Assembly (NCBI GenBank): GCA_036345935.2
Contig: JADWOT020000541.1
Coordinates: 1-64,000, forward strand
Length of the DNA stretch: 64,000 bases
Source: Taenia hydatigena
Lineage: Eukaryota; Platyhelminthes; Cestoda; Cyclophyllidea; Taeniidae
Direction: 5' to 3'
The notes under the pieces are model-generated. The model searched no databases, was not told where the DNA came from, and worked only from the letters and a program-made list of their open reading frames with translations. Position 1 is the first letter of the stretch; the number at the start of each line of letters is the position of its first letter. Made by a program: the position numbers and the translations under genes. Shown piece after piece: positions 10,307 to 24,640 of the stretch.

Positions 10307-13300
10307 TATTTTGCTTTAATAATTCTTAAATTGTATGATGAGGTTGCGAAAAGATATGCCTTTTCATAGCATGTTTATTAACCTTGAACATGAGGTGAAA
10401 TTTACAACGGGAAACATGGAAGCTACGAAGGAAGGCTGTAAACTTTATGCTTGCTCTGAATTATCAATCACTGTGAAAATAACTTGTCAGTTATCCTTTG
10501 TAAGTATTACATGAAAACGAATTACGAGTTAAGGATTAATAATTGGAATGAAAGTGGAATTTTCTTTGTTATAAAGAATAGAGAGCATTTCTGTATGAGG
10601 TGCATTTATCAAATGTAAGATATTGTCTCCGGGCCTTGTGTCGTGATTTCGTCTATTATTTTGGTATTTTACGCAACTTCTAGCCTTTTGATAGGTTAGT
10701 CAGATCCAATCAACAGTACCGTGTACTGCGCCCATAATACAGAGTTTGACGCATGGACGGAATCGGCTGCAAACAAATGTTCGGGTCGTCACTGCAGTGT
10801 TTGGGTTGTGCCGTGACTCACCCCACATGTAGTTTCGCTGCACAATGGCTTTGGCTAAGATCGCTTTCTATGGATTAAATCGGAGAATTGTGCAACCTGG
10901 TGCTTGACTCTGCATTCATGATCACCACTGTAAGAACCACTGTCGCTGGTGAGTTTGTGCGGTCTGTTATCGATGGTGCTGACGGTACGTCCAGGTTGGA
11001 CAGGCTTTGATTACAATCAGTCAACGATAACGATGCAAGCAGTTAGCATGAGTCAATGCAAAGCATCCTAATATATGCCACGTTGAATGGGCAAGAAATG
11101 CGTGGCCGTAAGAGTAGAGAAGTTGATATTTCCGATACGGTTAGTCTTGTCGATGTTAGCGACGTGAGATTGGTGATCTCTTGGAGGTTGGACATAGTCA
11201 AGGCATCGATTGCTAAGACCTTAGGGTTAGGGTTAGAGGCATCGTCTCTTTGTACCGTCACCTGGCCAGCCCCCCGAATAACAAGGGCTGTAGATAAAAA
11301 ACATGAGACGACCTTTACGCGACCCCACCTGAACTTATAAGCTATCAGAGTCTGTGGACATCTGCGCCATTGTCCGTTTGGGCAGCTGCATTCCTCTATC
11401 TCTTATCAGGATTCGGGTAAAGAACTACTCGACTTGCGGGCAGCGAACTTTAAGGTGAAGGCAAGAAAGGTGGCACAAGCCCTCTTGTTGTAGCAGACTG
11501 ATTCCCCTTCTTATCATATCAGAATGCGTCACCCATTTAATGATTCAGTAGTGGGACAAAATCTAGGCTTGTTTGACCCCATGTAATGAGAGCACTGGGC
11601 AAAGTCAAAACCGACTCTTAGCTGTAGAGCTATTTTTTCAATTGTCTTCCAATAGCTTGAGTCTTCGCTGCATCATTGAGTGCAAAAGTGAATGTAAAGA
11701 CAGCTTAAGATGACCATGCTGCTTAAAGCATCACAACAAACGAGATAATATAGTGAAATGTCAAAAAAGCTAGTAGGCTTTCATATTGACGTATCTGGCC
11801 CATCTTTAGATATTTACGTCGCTGACGGTTCTGTGGAAAGGCAAAAGTGAAGGGAAACGAAGCTGTAAGCGGGATATCATTTAAAATCTAAACTGGCCTT
11901 AAAGCACTATGTGTAAGGTATTCAGCTCATTTGCCGCAATCGTGGACTTTTTCCCCATTGACTTAATTGACGCAGTTAGTAAATGGCGGCATCGCACAAA
12001 GCACTTGTGGCATAATCTAGGACTTTCCTTCAGTATTCTGTAATAGTACGTCATTTAAAAATAAGTTTGAACAGCAGCGATTGTAAATGAGTAAAATTTG
12101 CTATCGCATAATTTAGTTCAGCATTCTGAGGCGCTGGCGTGGCATTATTAACATGAGCGGCACATTTGGTAAGCGTTTTTTGATTGATTGCTGCCCATTT
12201 TGACCAAAATGAAAGAAAACTTTGCGTTTTACTACCATTAATTGAAAGCCGTCAGTTTACTACAACGTAGAAACGCATAGCACAGGCTCTTAATAAGGCC
12301 AACGCGTAAATTTGGGATAAAAACATCTCCAACCCTTTGCCCTTTGTCACGGACTTTTGCTGTTTTGACAATGCAGGTAGCAAAGCATCATTCTTAATGT
12401 TAGCTAAAGCAAGAATAGGGACTAAGCAACTTCTTAGTTGTCAGATGGGCAAAATATAGCTAATAAATGGTCGACGACAGTGAGATCAGCGGCAGCTCTT
12501 CGCCGTCGTGTGTGTCTGCATGCGCCGTGACATGTTCGACCGGTCGAAAAAGACAGGTTTGCAGATTAGACAGAAGAAGAACTTTCCTTTTGCTTTCCTC
12601 TTTCTTTCTCTTTCCTGGAGGATTTACCTGCGCCATGATACCTAATCACAGAAAAAACATTTCCACACGCGCAAGTGACTTTGCTGGCGCATTCGTAAAG
12701 AGACGGAGCTGGTACATGCTTTCTTACACTCTAAGCATCGCAAATCCTTCGCTCTTCCTCATTCGCTTTATTACCGTTCACTTCGTCAAGAGGTGTAGAG
12801 AAGTAGACGATGCTGTTTTCATGCCGCTGTCATGCGGCTCAATGTTACTTTCGCATGCTGCATAAGGCACGGTAAACCAGGTCTCGGAAAGCAGATGGTG
12901 GCGGCAACAGAGGTGATCGGAGAGTTGGATATCGAATGCGCCAGACCGCATTAATGGAAGGTAAAGATGGAGCTAGGTTAATATGGCAGTGCAAGGAGTG
13001 ACAAGCGGGTCATAAAGCTGCAAAACCTATTCAGGTTATGGGTACAGGTTTTGGCTAAAAGAATGCGTAGACAGACCTGTCGCGAGGTTCTTGTCATTAC
13101 ATCCATTTTTACTCTGTAATATTGATGACGAGTTAAATTGCATTTTGCCTGTTTTTGCAAATTGTCATATTGACCTCCTGGTCAAAAAGATACCACACAT
13201 TCTAAACCAAACTTTTGCACCATGTTATTATTGCTGGTTAAATTACGGTATTGTGCTGCGAATACTTGTAAGTGCGCCTCGAAGTGGGACCAGCAGCGGT

Positions 13301-14974
13301 TCAGTTGTTTTTGTCTCACAGTAAACAGATAATCCGATAAAATAAATCAAATTGGAGGCATAACTTGCCGGTCCAGTTTTCCTTATGGGGCATTGTAGGT
13401 CATGCTTGCATGGAAAGATGCATGTGTAGACGCATAGCCAGGATGTTTCGTTAAGAAGAATTTATTTTACGTTGGATAATCCGAAAGAAAAGCAACGCGT
13501 TGCAATGCTCCCCTTGTACGTTGCTGCCTCCCTTCTTCTAACACATCCCACGAAGCTTTGATAAGTGGAGCTGAGCACATACCTAGGAGTAATGCCCACT
13601 ACCGGTGTTGTTGTATACGTGTCTTGGAATAAATTGTGCATCACTATGGAAACATAGAATAAGAACGGAACATAAGGAAGCAGTCAAGATAGTCTGTGGC
13701 TACTCTCTAAGGTTTGTGCTATGCTCTTTTTTAGAATAGTAACGCAGACACAGCGGGAAATGGATTTGACATTAGGCCACAGTGTCTTCGCAGCTAAGTG
13801 GACAAAAATACGACCGAAACCATTTTACATCCATAGCATCTCAACTGACAACCTTAAAGTGGACCATCTCACCGTGAAAGTCAAGGAAACCGGTGATTGC
13901 TACCTTTCTCAAAGCAAGGAGACATTCAATATAATTGTGAGCGATGACTTGTCTGTGTAGGTGTAACACCAATGTTGTTCGCTCTGTCAAAAGCACTGGG
14001 GTAGTGATTTATTTAACATTGGGCAACATTCTGCAGCGGTTCGTTAAAAAGCTTAATCACAAAAAACAAAAAAGCGCTTCTGACGTTTTGAACTACAGAT
14101 ATGGGTGGGCTTTAGAGCAGAAAATGTCAAGTGTGGACTTCAATGCCACCTTATTACTCCAAAAAAATTCATAAATTGATGCAGCATATTGAACAACTGA
14201 AGTGCTAGAAAACTTTCCTTAGCGATATTACTACATGGCGCTCTTGCATTCATTGCGAAATTATGATGTGCGTCTCAAGCAGGATATAAGGATACCGCAC
14301 TGTTTATTGTCTTTATGGTAATCGTATTCCCCACCCTAGCTGAGCGATGGGTTGAAGATGTAAATGCAGCAGACTGCTGTGCGGGAATATTGCCGTTATT
14401 CTACTTCCTCACCTTCTCAACTTCCCTATTTGATCTCGAGACCTACTTGCATGCTCTTTTGGGCACTTTTTGAAGAAAAATACACAATTACATGATCAGA
14501 GATTAATAACCTGTGCACGGGATTTCAGGCAAACCAAGTACAGGGAATCTCACGGAGTGATTACACCTTTGCGAATTGGCTTAGTTAAAATGCATGTAAC
14601 CACGGTACACAACTACGCGTTTTACCATTTACAGTGACCACTGGTCGCTGTCTGATACTTTTTACATTGCATTTACTTACCTTGCCGGATTCCGATAGAA
14701 TTTTCTCGAAATCATACCAATTAGTAAAACTATGAAACTTTGGATTCGCTACTGAGGACTGAATCGTAGCCCTTACAATAACATATGCATCACGATTCCC
14801 TATTCTTCTGTGTGTCGAGTCGCCTTCACCAAGGTGTACTTTCGCCCAACCCTTGAAGCCAAATTGTGTGGCACGTTAGAAATGTCACGTTATTGATGTC
14901 GCAGGTGTTCATCAATTCACATGGTCTCCTTTAAAATAAGTTTCTAATAAATTTTGATTCTTTTGCTCACATCA
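10307..14974. other. Inter-copy stretch between the two CELF-like pieces
   Basis: No gene is recognised. Open frames at 11056-11340, 12467-12865 (132 codons) and 13721-13960 have no identifiable domain. A short telomere-like array at 11221-11236 is the only distinctive sequence. The stretch separates two related CELF fragments, so it may include diverged duplicate sequence that I cannot align by eye. Confidence 0.5.
11221..11236 (+). repeat. Short interstitial TTAGGG array
   Basis: TTAGGGTTAGGGTTAG, two and two-thirds units of the common animal telomere hexamer, stands alone in ordinary sequence. Arrays this short can arise by chance or by break repair with telomeric patching; it does not mark a chromosome end here. 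Confidence 0.6.
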
Positions 14975-15270
14975 GAGGGGTCTTGAAGGCTTTAACCTGT
15001 TCGTTTTCATCTCCTACAAGAATGCATTGAATTGGACCTGATGAACCTGCATTCGTCATTTTGACGGGTGATAAGTGTGAAAGTGTTTCTGGGCAGAGCA
15101 ACCAAGCAAAGCAGATGTGCGTACAAGATCAAATGTCTTAAAAACTTGCACGTTCTATTTTGAATGCAGTGCGTCTGTTCACAAAGCTGTAGGTGCACAT
15201 GGTACGATACGTGCGACGGATGGATGGGCTTTGGGAGGGAAGAGTTTAAGGGTTCAGCTAAGGCTCCTAG
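14975..15270 (+). pseudogene. CELF/Bruno-like RRM3 fragment, second decayed copy
   Basis: This is a second copy of the two RRM3 exons of the CELF-like pseudogene at 8103-10306. In order it shows EGFNLFVF (RNP2 region); a one-base deletion near 15009, after which the frame reads HLLQECIELDLMNLHSSF; a TGA at 15062-15064 where copy 1 has Gly-Arg; RVISVKVFLGRATKQSR; a shortened intron whose donor is decayed; and, after an acceptor-like TGCAG (15165-15169), IRATDGWALGGKSLRVQL. Because the intron position is kept, it came from DNA duplication, not from a processed transcript. Linker exons and the poly(A) end are not recognisable around it. It is clearly non-functional as an RRM. Confidence 0.8.
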
Positions 15271-18200
15271 CACAATGCCTTCCAAAATATCGTTTCGTTT
15301 TAGTAGCCGATCGAAAATGATACATTCGCCTTTGACTTTGTCTAGTGGACAGCCAATTTGCCTTACAGCCCTTTCCTCTAATCTTTGCCGATTTCTTGAA
15401 CTAATTTAAGCGCTATCGTATCGTCAGCAATCTACTATGTACAAAGTTTTACTCTTAATAATAGTTTTACGAGATTTTATTTGCTTCGGCACCACAGTTT
15501 AGATGTTACCTCTGAGTGCTTGCGTGGTTTATCATTTGGGCGTGTGGCTATCGCTATCCCTAATGTGTTGCGTGACTATCGGTTTAAGTAAAATTTGGGT
15601 GGTTTTGCTTTAACTATTGCTCTTGCCTTAATACATGCAGCACAGCTCACATCATTTAGAGGTATTCCACATACAGATTTAATTCATGCCTTTTTTGCAC
15701 TATTTGCTTACTATAGCGTTCGAGGTGGCTGGTCGCATCGACATGTTTCTATCATTCGCCGATTTTCAATTGCCTTTTCTGTCTTGGTTGGCTATAGCCC
15801 ATTTGCATCATGTACAACGTATTTATTAAGGCAAATATTTTGCTTCTTTACCAATGCTTGATTCGTGAGACCAGGAATGATGCTTTAATGCAGCTGGCAT
15901 GTCATTTGTATTCCAGAAAAACCCCAAGTGCATTTAAATAAGGCTGCAGGAGGATGTACAAGCTATGCTCTTTGCACAAGTTAATTAACTAAATGCATAA
16001 GGCGTGGTTTTGCAAAGCGCAAGAAGCAAACTACGATAAAGGTTGCGGTTTTGATATTTAGTTTATCAGACGATGAATGATGACTTAGGTTACAACTAAT
16101 AACATTTCCTGGATTAGCCCTCGGTAACTTCCAGCCATGATGGTAGGCCATTTTCCGTTATAATAATAGAGGGCCTGTATGTAGAAGATACTTATAGTAG
16201 GCTCTGCTCCCCATGCGATTTGCATTATCGTAAAGCAAAGTGTAGTAACATTTCTCATTTGCATTGATGCGCAATGTAATTAACGGTTTAGAAATGAACC
16301 CGTAACCTTTTTACGATGTTGACATGCCCAAATCGATTTTTGGTCCTAGATCGCAGCAACTGCAACTCATGCAATCAAAATTCAACGTGCGGTAATGCAG
16401 ACGCCCCAATGACTACGCTTAACAATGAACGGCCGCTGAGGACTGCTAATACCATTGACTTGTGACCGACATCCATTACGCCACTGACATTCTTTGATAT
16501 CTTACCACTTCTGTTAGGCCTAGGTTATTGTCATTGTAATGCGCTGACCTCAAGGTGCCTAAGGACCTCTAATTTACCATATGATCCTGCGTCTACCCAG
16601 CCACTACTCCTGATGCCCTACATTGTGACAACCGGCGTATGTACTGTCTCGCCTTCAGTATGTGCTGCAGTCATTCGTAGCAATTAAGTGACAGCTTTTA
16701 TTAGGCCACTATTTAATGATGTATTTATCGCAACTTTTCATATGGCTGCATATTTAAGGTATCATAAACGCATTTCAGGGCCTTCCTATTACGTCTTCAT
16801 CCCAGTTCCTTACCTGCGGCATTGAACATCGCAGCATCCGCTTGACGTAGACCTAGAGATTCTGAACTCACGAATCAGCTGCTGTAGTTGGTTCGGTTTT
16901 TGCTTCTTTGTATCTGCACTTCGCGTTATTTATTTATTTGACCCCAAGTTATGGGCCCCTTTTGCATCACATTCCATTGCTAGGGCTGCAAATGAGCGCG
17001 AACATCAAAGTGGACAAAGGGATAGGCACAGAAAACAGATCATTATGTGGTGTTACGCGCTAGAATTAGGAGCTTATCATGATGTCAGTGAGATATCACG
17101 TCTGCACGACTCATACGACTTTGCACAATTGCACCAAAGAGAAACTCTCAGCGAGGCCGAAATAAGATGATCTGAGGAGTGTCCAAGTGCCTAAATTTTC
17201 CTTGATGTTGATCTGCTCTTGTACGTTATCATAGTTCTGTCTTAAATACGCATATCCCAATCTTAAACTATTTCCAAACTTACTAATGTACTCAAATTTA
17301 CTAGATCTGAGCTTCAGTTATGCCTGCAACTCCAATTGATTGTGCTGTTCTTGCGATTGGTGGTGATTTGTCTCATTGCCTAGCTGTCACGTAAAATTAA
17401 ACAATTACTCAGTCTAACTAGATTTCGTCAATTGTATTCCGTGACATTACAAAATGCAGTCAGTTATAGCGTGAACAAACATCACTCGCTAACTGATTGC
17501 AGGTCGAGAAGACATCGCGTCAGGTGGCATTACAGCATTGTCCTGGCAACCAAACCTCCGTCTGCTTACCCACACTAGAGTATCTCTCATTGTGAGCCCA
17601 GCAATGAGTTCTACTCGAGTAACAGTCGGTTAAGCGTGAACATAACTTCTGCAGAAATGAAGAGGTGCACTAGTGGGTATTCAATTCATCGTGGAGAAGT
17701 CCATCTTCTTCTCAAGGGATGTAAATGTAGATGTAGACTTGGCCCAAATGCTGACGCTTTGATTCGCAAGTTGGAAGCGGGGTAGAGTGTTGAACAAGCG
17801 ACCCATTATCCTATGCCCAGCGTTAACTTAATGAGAAAGAGTCTATAAGGTGAATGCGGGCTTGACTGTGTTTGACTGAAATCTTAGTCTACTGGAAATG
17901 AAAATGATGGCATCGGTAGAGGATTTGCATAGATTAATCCTACCACATCGATCGCCTTCTGCTCTAGAGCTGGTAATGACTCTGCTACCCTCAATTATAT
18001 CAGCACGTTTGCTCACTGTTAAGCAAAGGAACAGATAGTCTTCCTTCGTTTAATGTCAACGTATCGCGATAGGGCTGAAGATCGCATAGACGCAGAGCAA
18101 CGACTTCGTTCACGCATGTCGCTTGGGTTAGCGTCACATGCAAGGAGCTAGTAGGGAACATACTCTTAAGTGATTGGCTTACACTAAAGCATGCGCCGCT

Positions 18201-21200
18201 ACAGTACATGGATCGGGTTGTTTTACTGGTGGCGCTGATGATAAACTTGAGCTCACAAAGTGCAGAGGAGAGAAGTGGTCAGACAGCCACATTCGAAGCG
18301 GATCTTGGATTGCAAACTCACTGAGCAGTGGCAGGCGTACTACGGCCCATAATCTCTGCTCGTAATGATCTAGTCATTCTAGTAGGTCCATGAAGGAGTT
18401 CATTTCACACATCGTCTTCCAGGAGATGCCCTCATTAGGATGGACTTCGTCCGACACCATCAATACAGGTAGCGTAACTCATCTTCCTCCTCTTCTCTTT
18501 CTCTTTCACCGTATTCTGTGCCTTCACCCTTGATGCCTTCTTCGCAGCCTTGCCTGCCACTACCTCAGGGGTCATGACAGCCTCTTCCCATTAGTGGAGC
18601 GCAACACCATTACTGAAAAAGTTCACGTCGCCAATGCCATAGGCGCCAGCCCATCGCAACTGCCACAAATAAATCATTCATCTTCTCTTTGGCCTGATTA
18701 TATAGAGAGAAGAGCGTGCTAACAGCCTGCCATAGTTCAACACCATTGCTATGATGCTGCTTTTGCATGAGCCTGGAAACACCACTTTGGTTGGCCTTAG
18801 CCTGTTCGTTTGTTGTATGTACTACTACTAGTTGTTGTTCAGTACGTCGTGCTTACGTAAATCATGATGAAAATGTGGGGAAATAACATTCTGCTGTTAG
18901 TACATTTGCAACTCATTTGCTTGTCCTTTGGGCCATTTCATCTACTTTCTAGAGGAAGCAAGCATTCCAACTCGGATCAGGGTCACTTGAATTAGTCCGT
19001 GCTGTACGACAATGAGTTTAAATTTGCAACTGTTCCAAATGCGTGTTGGGTGACTTTAGTTGGGAAATTCAAGCTCACACTTACAAATGGATGCCAGTCA
19101 ATGCGGCGGTTTTTCAAAAATTTATCTTTGGACAAAACCTGGGGGTGGCATAAAAATAACCCTACTTGTCGACATTGAAATATCGATAGATGTGCTAGCT
19201 TGCCCATGAATCTGTCCTTAGAAAAACAAAAGTCTTGTCCTTCCATAAGCAATGCTTTTTCATGTAACAACCAGTGGTACTAGTGCCTACATGCACTACA
19301 GAAACTTTAATATTAGTGCCCGTATTTAAATGCATGCAAGCCCCAGATCTTTTTGTAGCAGTGTTTGTGTCGGGCTAGAGAGCTAGTAAGTGTGTACTCA
19401 CATCCTTAGAGACGTGGCTGTAGAATATACCAAAAAAAAACTTACCAAAAATTAGTGTTTGTAATCACATCAGTGATCTCACCACCCACGGTAGCTCATT
19501 TCGCACCAACTTTTGGCTTATGCCCAATAATCCTTTCCCTGAAGTTACGACTTGTGTCACACCTATTTATCGGCCATGATAAGTACCCTAGTAAAGTTCC
19601 AATAAAGACAGCCAACCAGCTGCAAGCACTTTCCTTACTGACTCGTTGAAAGCGATACGTAGCCATGACGGCGCGCGTGGGAGAAGCCGTTGGGCCGCGC
19701 TTCTGTGTCCTTCCTTCCCATCGAAATGCACCTGCTTTGCAGGAAGCTAAATGGCCGTGGGTTCCAATGTGTGCACGTTTCTTATGCGTTGACTGTGTAG
19801 CATAAATCAGTCTACGTGATGAACTGATACAATTATCTTCTTGCCTGATTGCCCAAAAGCCCACCCAACACACATAGTCAAGATCAAATGTCCCGTAAAC
19901 AAGCCCTTTCATTGCATTAACGTTGGATGCAGGAGATAGCGCTGTCTGCTCAGCGTCTCACCCTGCTTTTAACTTACAAACGCGAAGTGATACAAATGAT
20001 CTTGCACAGACTCTGTCATCCACAGTTTTGCATCTATTGCCACATTTTACACATGGTGCAACCATGCCATGTTGCATGAATTTTGGTCAATCTTAACTGA
20101 CTGTGTGTCTGTGTGCATGACCCTACTCTGCTACTGCATTAGAACTTGATGAAGCTGCATAAAACGATGGGCACAACATATGACACACTGATGTCTGCAT
20201 AGAGGAGAGGGTCAATTTTTCAGACCAGTGACCTCATGTCATTTGACACTTCATCTTACCAGGACCGCAATCAGGGAAAGTGGTACTAATTCACGAAGGG
20301 GATGGCTTTGTGTTATGTATGTTTATGAGAATCAATTATTCGACTTAAGCAGGCTGCTTTTAACAACACCTCTCTTAACTAACACCTCTGCGCCTGGAGA
20401 ACTTAAGGCAATCCCAAAGCACGCAACTAATCAAAGAGTTTTGTTAGCAAATTTAAAACAAAACACATCGGCTTGTTGGATCAGAAGAATTAAATAAATA
20501 ATAAAAATTACCGAGCAGATAGAACAAATAATTGAGTTGGCAAACGAAGCCGTACACAATACATGAATGCAAAAACATTGAACGAACGAAGCTAATAGAA
20601 CTATGAACGAGAAGTAATGATGACCATGCAAAAAGGGCTGAAATGGTATGAAGTGGCTGTGTTTCGCAAGACGAGTGGGTATATAAGAGAGCGACAAGAG
20701 CTTACAAAAATAGGGGACATAGGACGGCGTCCAGTAATATCAGGAAATCGGTCCCCCTACCTTAAATTCTGCTGTGATGATCTTAGCCGCGTTAAGGCTC
20801 TGTTACACATTCTCTGAGGCTACTTCTGTGACCATTGAAGCAGCTTTAATGGCAGCGACTGAGGCAGCATGCTTTGGTTAGTCTGACTCCAGCTCCTCTG
20901 GCACATAAGTGTGCGCAGTTTGCGGTGCTGCGTTAAATGACGCAAGTTCCACAAATATCTTGAGCCCCGCTGCTCCCCTTTCGTGATTCTCCAGAAATGG
21001 ATGTGTCTGCACAGTTACCAGTGGCGTTGGCCGCTAAAGTGTAGGGGAGACACCCACTTCAGTAGCATAAATTATAAGCTAGACTTTCCTTACCGTCATA
21101 AAAGTCTCGTTAATGCTCCTAACCTGCCATCTGCTTGACGTCTGCACCGGCGCTGCTTGCAGAAATGCTTGTCTTCAAATTTAGTCTACCCTGAATGCCA

Positions 21201-23659
21201 CTGCAATAAGATTGAATTCGTGTATCTCGCGACGAGCAGGAAGACCAAATTATACCGTATAAAATTTCTTTTGTATCTTTTTTTTGTGTGGTAAGGATAG
21301 TTAATCAATTGTAAAAGTAACCAAGTCAGCCATCACCCATAAGAAATGATTAAGTCACTTAGATGCTCCCAGCGTTCACTCTTGCCTAATCTTCACAACT
21401 GCCACTGAGTCCTGAGATGTCGCCGTCCACCTACTAAGTAGCGATAAGCATTCCCCAAAATAGCTCACTTGTTGCGAAAGGAAAGGCGCATTTTATTGCT
21501 TGAAACTCAATAATAAAGCATATCTATCGCCTCACTTTCAAATAGCTCAGTGAAACTGACCTCAAATACACACCTTAGCTAAGTTGTACAATAATTGATG
21601 AGGCGATAACAACTGAGGGGCATAAGCAAACTTAGAAACACCTGCTTACTACGTCCCTGAATGCGCGCAGTCGTCAAGCGCCTTCAGCTCAGGGTCATTG
21701 AGTGGCCAAAAATGTTTAACGATTAATTAGCCCACGTCGATTATCAATTGTTAGCTAACTAGAAACTAGTAACTGCGTGGGCGCTTCGCAAAATTTAGAG
21801 ACCGTCACCACCATTTTATAACCTATTATTGTCACTGCAACATTTCGATTCGAGCTTCTCTTTACAATGCGTAATGCAGTCTTTGAGTCTTCTATACCGT
21901 TATAGTTCTCAACCAATTGTGGACAGCAATACCTAATGCTAACAACAAAGAGTTTATATAAAAATAAGGAAAACAAGGAGAGGAAGTACCTTTTCATGTA
22001 CACTGTTTCACCCTTTCAACAAGCTGGTAGTTCAGAGATGATTTACTAACGCTTGCGGTTTTCAAGAAGTCCCTCCGAAACACCCACTAGTTATGTCGAA
22101 TTCTGTCGAGTAGATGGATCTTAGCCATCACTAAATCTCTGTGAACATCTGCGCCTGTAGCTTGTCTCGAACGCAGCTATGCATACAAGCCGTAGTCCCC
22201 TAGACAAGAAGTGCTCCAGCATTGTGAGGTGACAAGTGTGTGGACGATTCAGTGATAAACAGAAGTATTTTGCTCAGTTATTGCGGCGGAATATATCATT
22301 TAGCATCATAAATTATTCACGCAGTCGAACGACCGTTCAGAAAACCACCCTACGCGCGCACGAAAGAGGTGTAGGAACAAGATGTTCAGGAACTTTAAAT
22401 CCTACCTTACCGAATACGATATGAAAACGACTTTAATGACGCCGTGGCAGTGGCTAAGGCTGCGTTTGCTGCAGATGCCTTGTGAAGCAGGCGCTCTAGC
22501 CGGAGACGACGAGCAAGGGGGATGAGTGGTGGTTCGCTAAGTGATCCTGACTTTGCGCATTATTAGCCAGATCCCATGTGCCGCTTTCTTTTCTTGGCGA
22601 AAATAGCGATCGTTCGTCCCTAAACCGCAAGGCTCATTCGTCGTGGCCCAGAATATGGGCGCTTTCGACCAAGGAATATTACATTAGCCTCTGCTCTGCT
22701 TGTCCGGCGGGCTATATTTGCACCACGGAAGTCTTTCCGATTTTCGACAACTTTGTGCAGAATTAAACCAAATTGGATACCATGCTGATCCTAAGCCTGT
22801 CACTTGCACGAGTTTCTCGGTTATTGTTTACTAAATTACCCAGTCAACAAAATCAGAAGCAAAGGCGATAAACACATCACTGCTTTTGAAAGCGTGAAAG
22901 CTATGGTCATTTTCGTCGTCCTTTTTCTGGTACAAAAGTGTACTTTTGACTGTGCTTTGTTCTTGCCCAAATCACGTCCCACCGCTCCCATTTCATCACA
23001 TTGGGTCAGCTAATGAATCTTTTCGGTCGCCAACTCATTAATATGGCGATGAGCGGAGAGGTGTTGGAGTCACCAAGGCCCTTAAGGAATTATGAGGGAC
23101 ACTTCATCCCATTCGACTTATTATCTGACCATTGAAAGTGCCTGTAATAATTACTACCTAACAGGACTCGATGGACCTTAAGGTGACTGACAAACCCTCT
23201 CTACGGAAGTGTGAAGGTTTCATCAGATGGATAACGCAGTCATAATCATATTCTGTGCAGCATTTCTTCAGAATCCTGTAGTGTATCAACATTTATTGTG
23301 TGCCTTTGCATTGCTTTAGACAATAAGTAAGTATTAACGTACCTTGCTGTTACTAGTCAGATTCGATCCTAATTGGCTAAAATCTTTTTTAAATAAAGCG
23401 ACTCGACGCTGATAATGCGGATGCATTAGTTTGCGTTAATGTCCAACGCTGCGTACATTTCAAGCAGCTGCACGCGAGCTTAATAAAAAATACTATGGCA
23501 GGAACACTGTCATCACCCTCCGTGAAATCGCACTTTTACGCGAAACTGCATTAGGTAGTTAATGAGTTCCCTTACAGCCCAGACGATTGGAAGGCATCTT
23601 TAGGGATGTCGAAGCGGATGTCAGTGCCTAATTCCCACGCAAATACCCGCCTCCAGCGT
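15271..23659. other. Long stretch with no recognised gene
   Basis: I find no recognisable exon, RNA gene or repeat array over 8.4 kb. There is a short pyrimidine-rich patch near 18481-18510. The 138-codon minus-strand frame at 19496-19912 has one hydrophobic segment (SWLAVFIGTLLGYLSWPI) but no other support. A TATATAAG at 20680 has no sensible open frame below it. Confidence 0.5.
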
Positions 23660-24640
23660 AGCAGCAAAGCAATGATGGTGATAAGGAATAATGTGGGGAC
23701 GTGTGTCTCTTCCAATTAGTTGCTACTGAGTATCTGCCTGACTACTGCAATCATCGTTCTCCTCGACCTACCGACCGTTGAATGAAGACTAGGCGATAGG
23801 TAATCTTCTGATGGTATGAAATAACCGACTGTGTGGTAGCGGTTCCACTGTGAGTAGTGGGCAAGGCGCAGTTCGTCTCCTTGTTCCACGCACTTACATT
23901 CATGGGCCAAGCGTTTGTCACACATTTTTGACCAAGCAGTTAGAGAACTGGCCTCGCTTTTGACTCGACTACTTTGTGTTTATGAGCAGCCAGGTGGAAA
24001 TTTAAAAGACTTTGCTTAAAGTAAAAATATTTCACACAGCAAGAATATGCTCTCACAGGCCTTTATTGGGAAATAGCATGAAAATTTAAAAAGCCGTGTA
24101 ATCTGCAGCATATCTGAGAATGCTCAATAACCCTTGCTTTAGCCTTCAATGTGATCCGTCATTCTGAGGCATCGCTGACATCGGCACTTCCAAATACAGA
24201 AAAATAGAGCTACGTGATGCGACGCATTCAAAGTTTATTGAAAGCTACAAAAATCCTGGAAGAAAAGAATTGCTTCTTTTACCTGTACTACTTTAAATGT
24301 GCAGAAACTCACATGCGCTTTGTACTGTGACTATCTGGCCATAGCCCTAGTCCATATTGCCTTTGCACTGCACTGAGGATACTGCGATGCCTTGAACGAT
24401 CATTTGCTTTTACGAGTCGTCTTTGGATCATTCGTGTAAAGAATATCGTGAAATGCCGTTACAAATGTGAGCAAATGGATATCAAATACTATAATCAGTT
24501 GAAATCGGAAGGGTTAGCTGCAAGGTGAACAGAACCCGCCAACATTCACCAGTCATCGGCGCCTGATTATAACCGTAATCCCAGAACTATCTACCACAGT
24601 TATCTGCCAGGTGGGTGGTGCATGTCCAACAGGGCTCGAT
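23660..24640 (+). repeat. Dispersed repeat D, copy D1
   Basis: About 1 kb matches 30310-31297 in the same orientation and, for about half its length, 43505-43990 in reverse. Shared landmarks in order are CTGAGTATCTGCC, TAGCGGTTCCA, ACTCACATGCGCTTTG, ATCATTCGTGTAA and GCCTGATTATAACCG. By eye the copies agree at roughly three quarters of positions with many small indels, so they are old. No shared open frame was found, so the repeat is probably non-coding. Confidence 0.8.

Noticed and set aside
20680..20687. TATATAAG as a promoter
   Set aside because: No credible open frame, leader or poly(A) signal follows on the + strand; the adjacent minus frame is merely hydrophobic AT-rich sequence.
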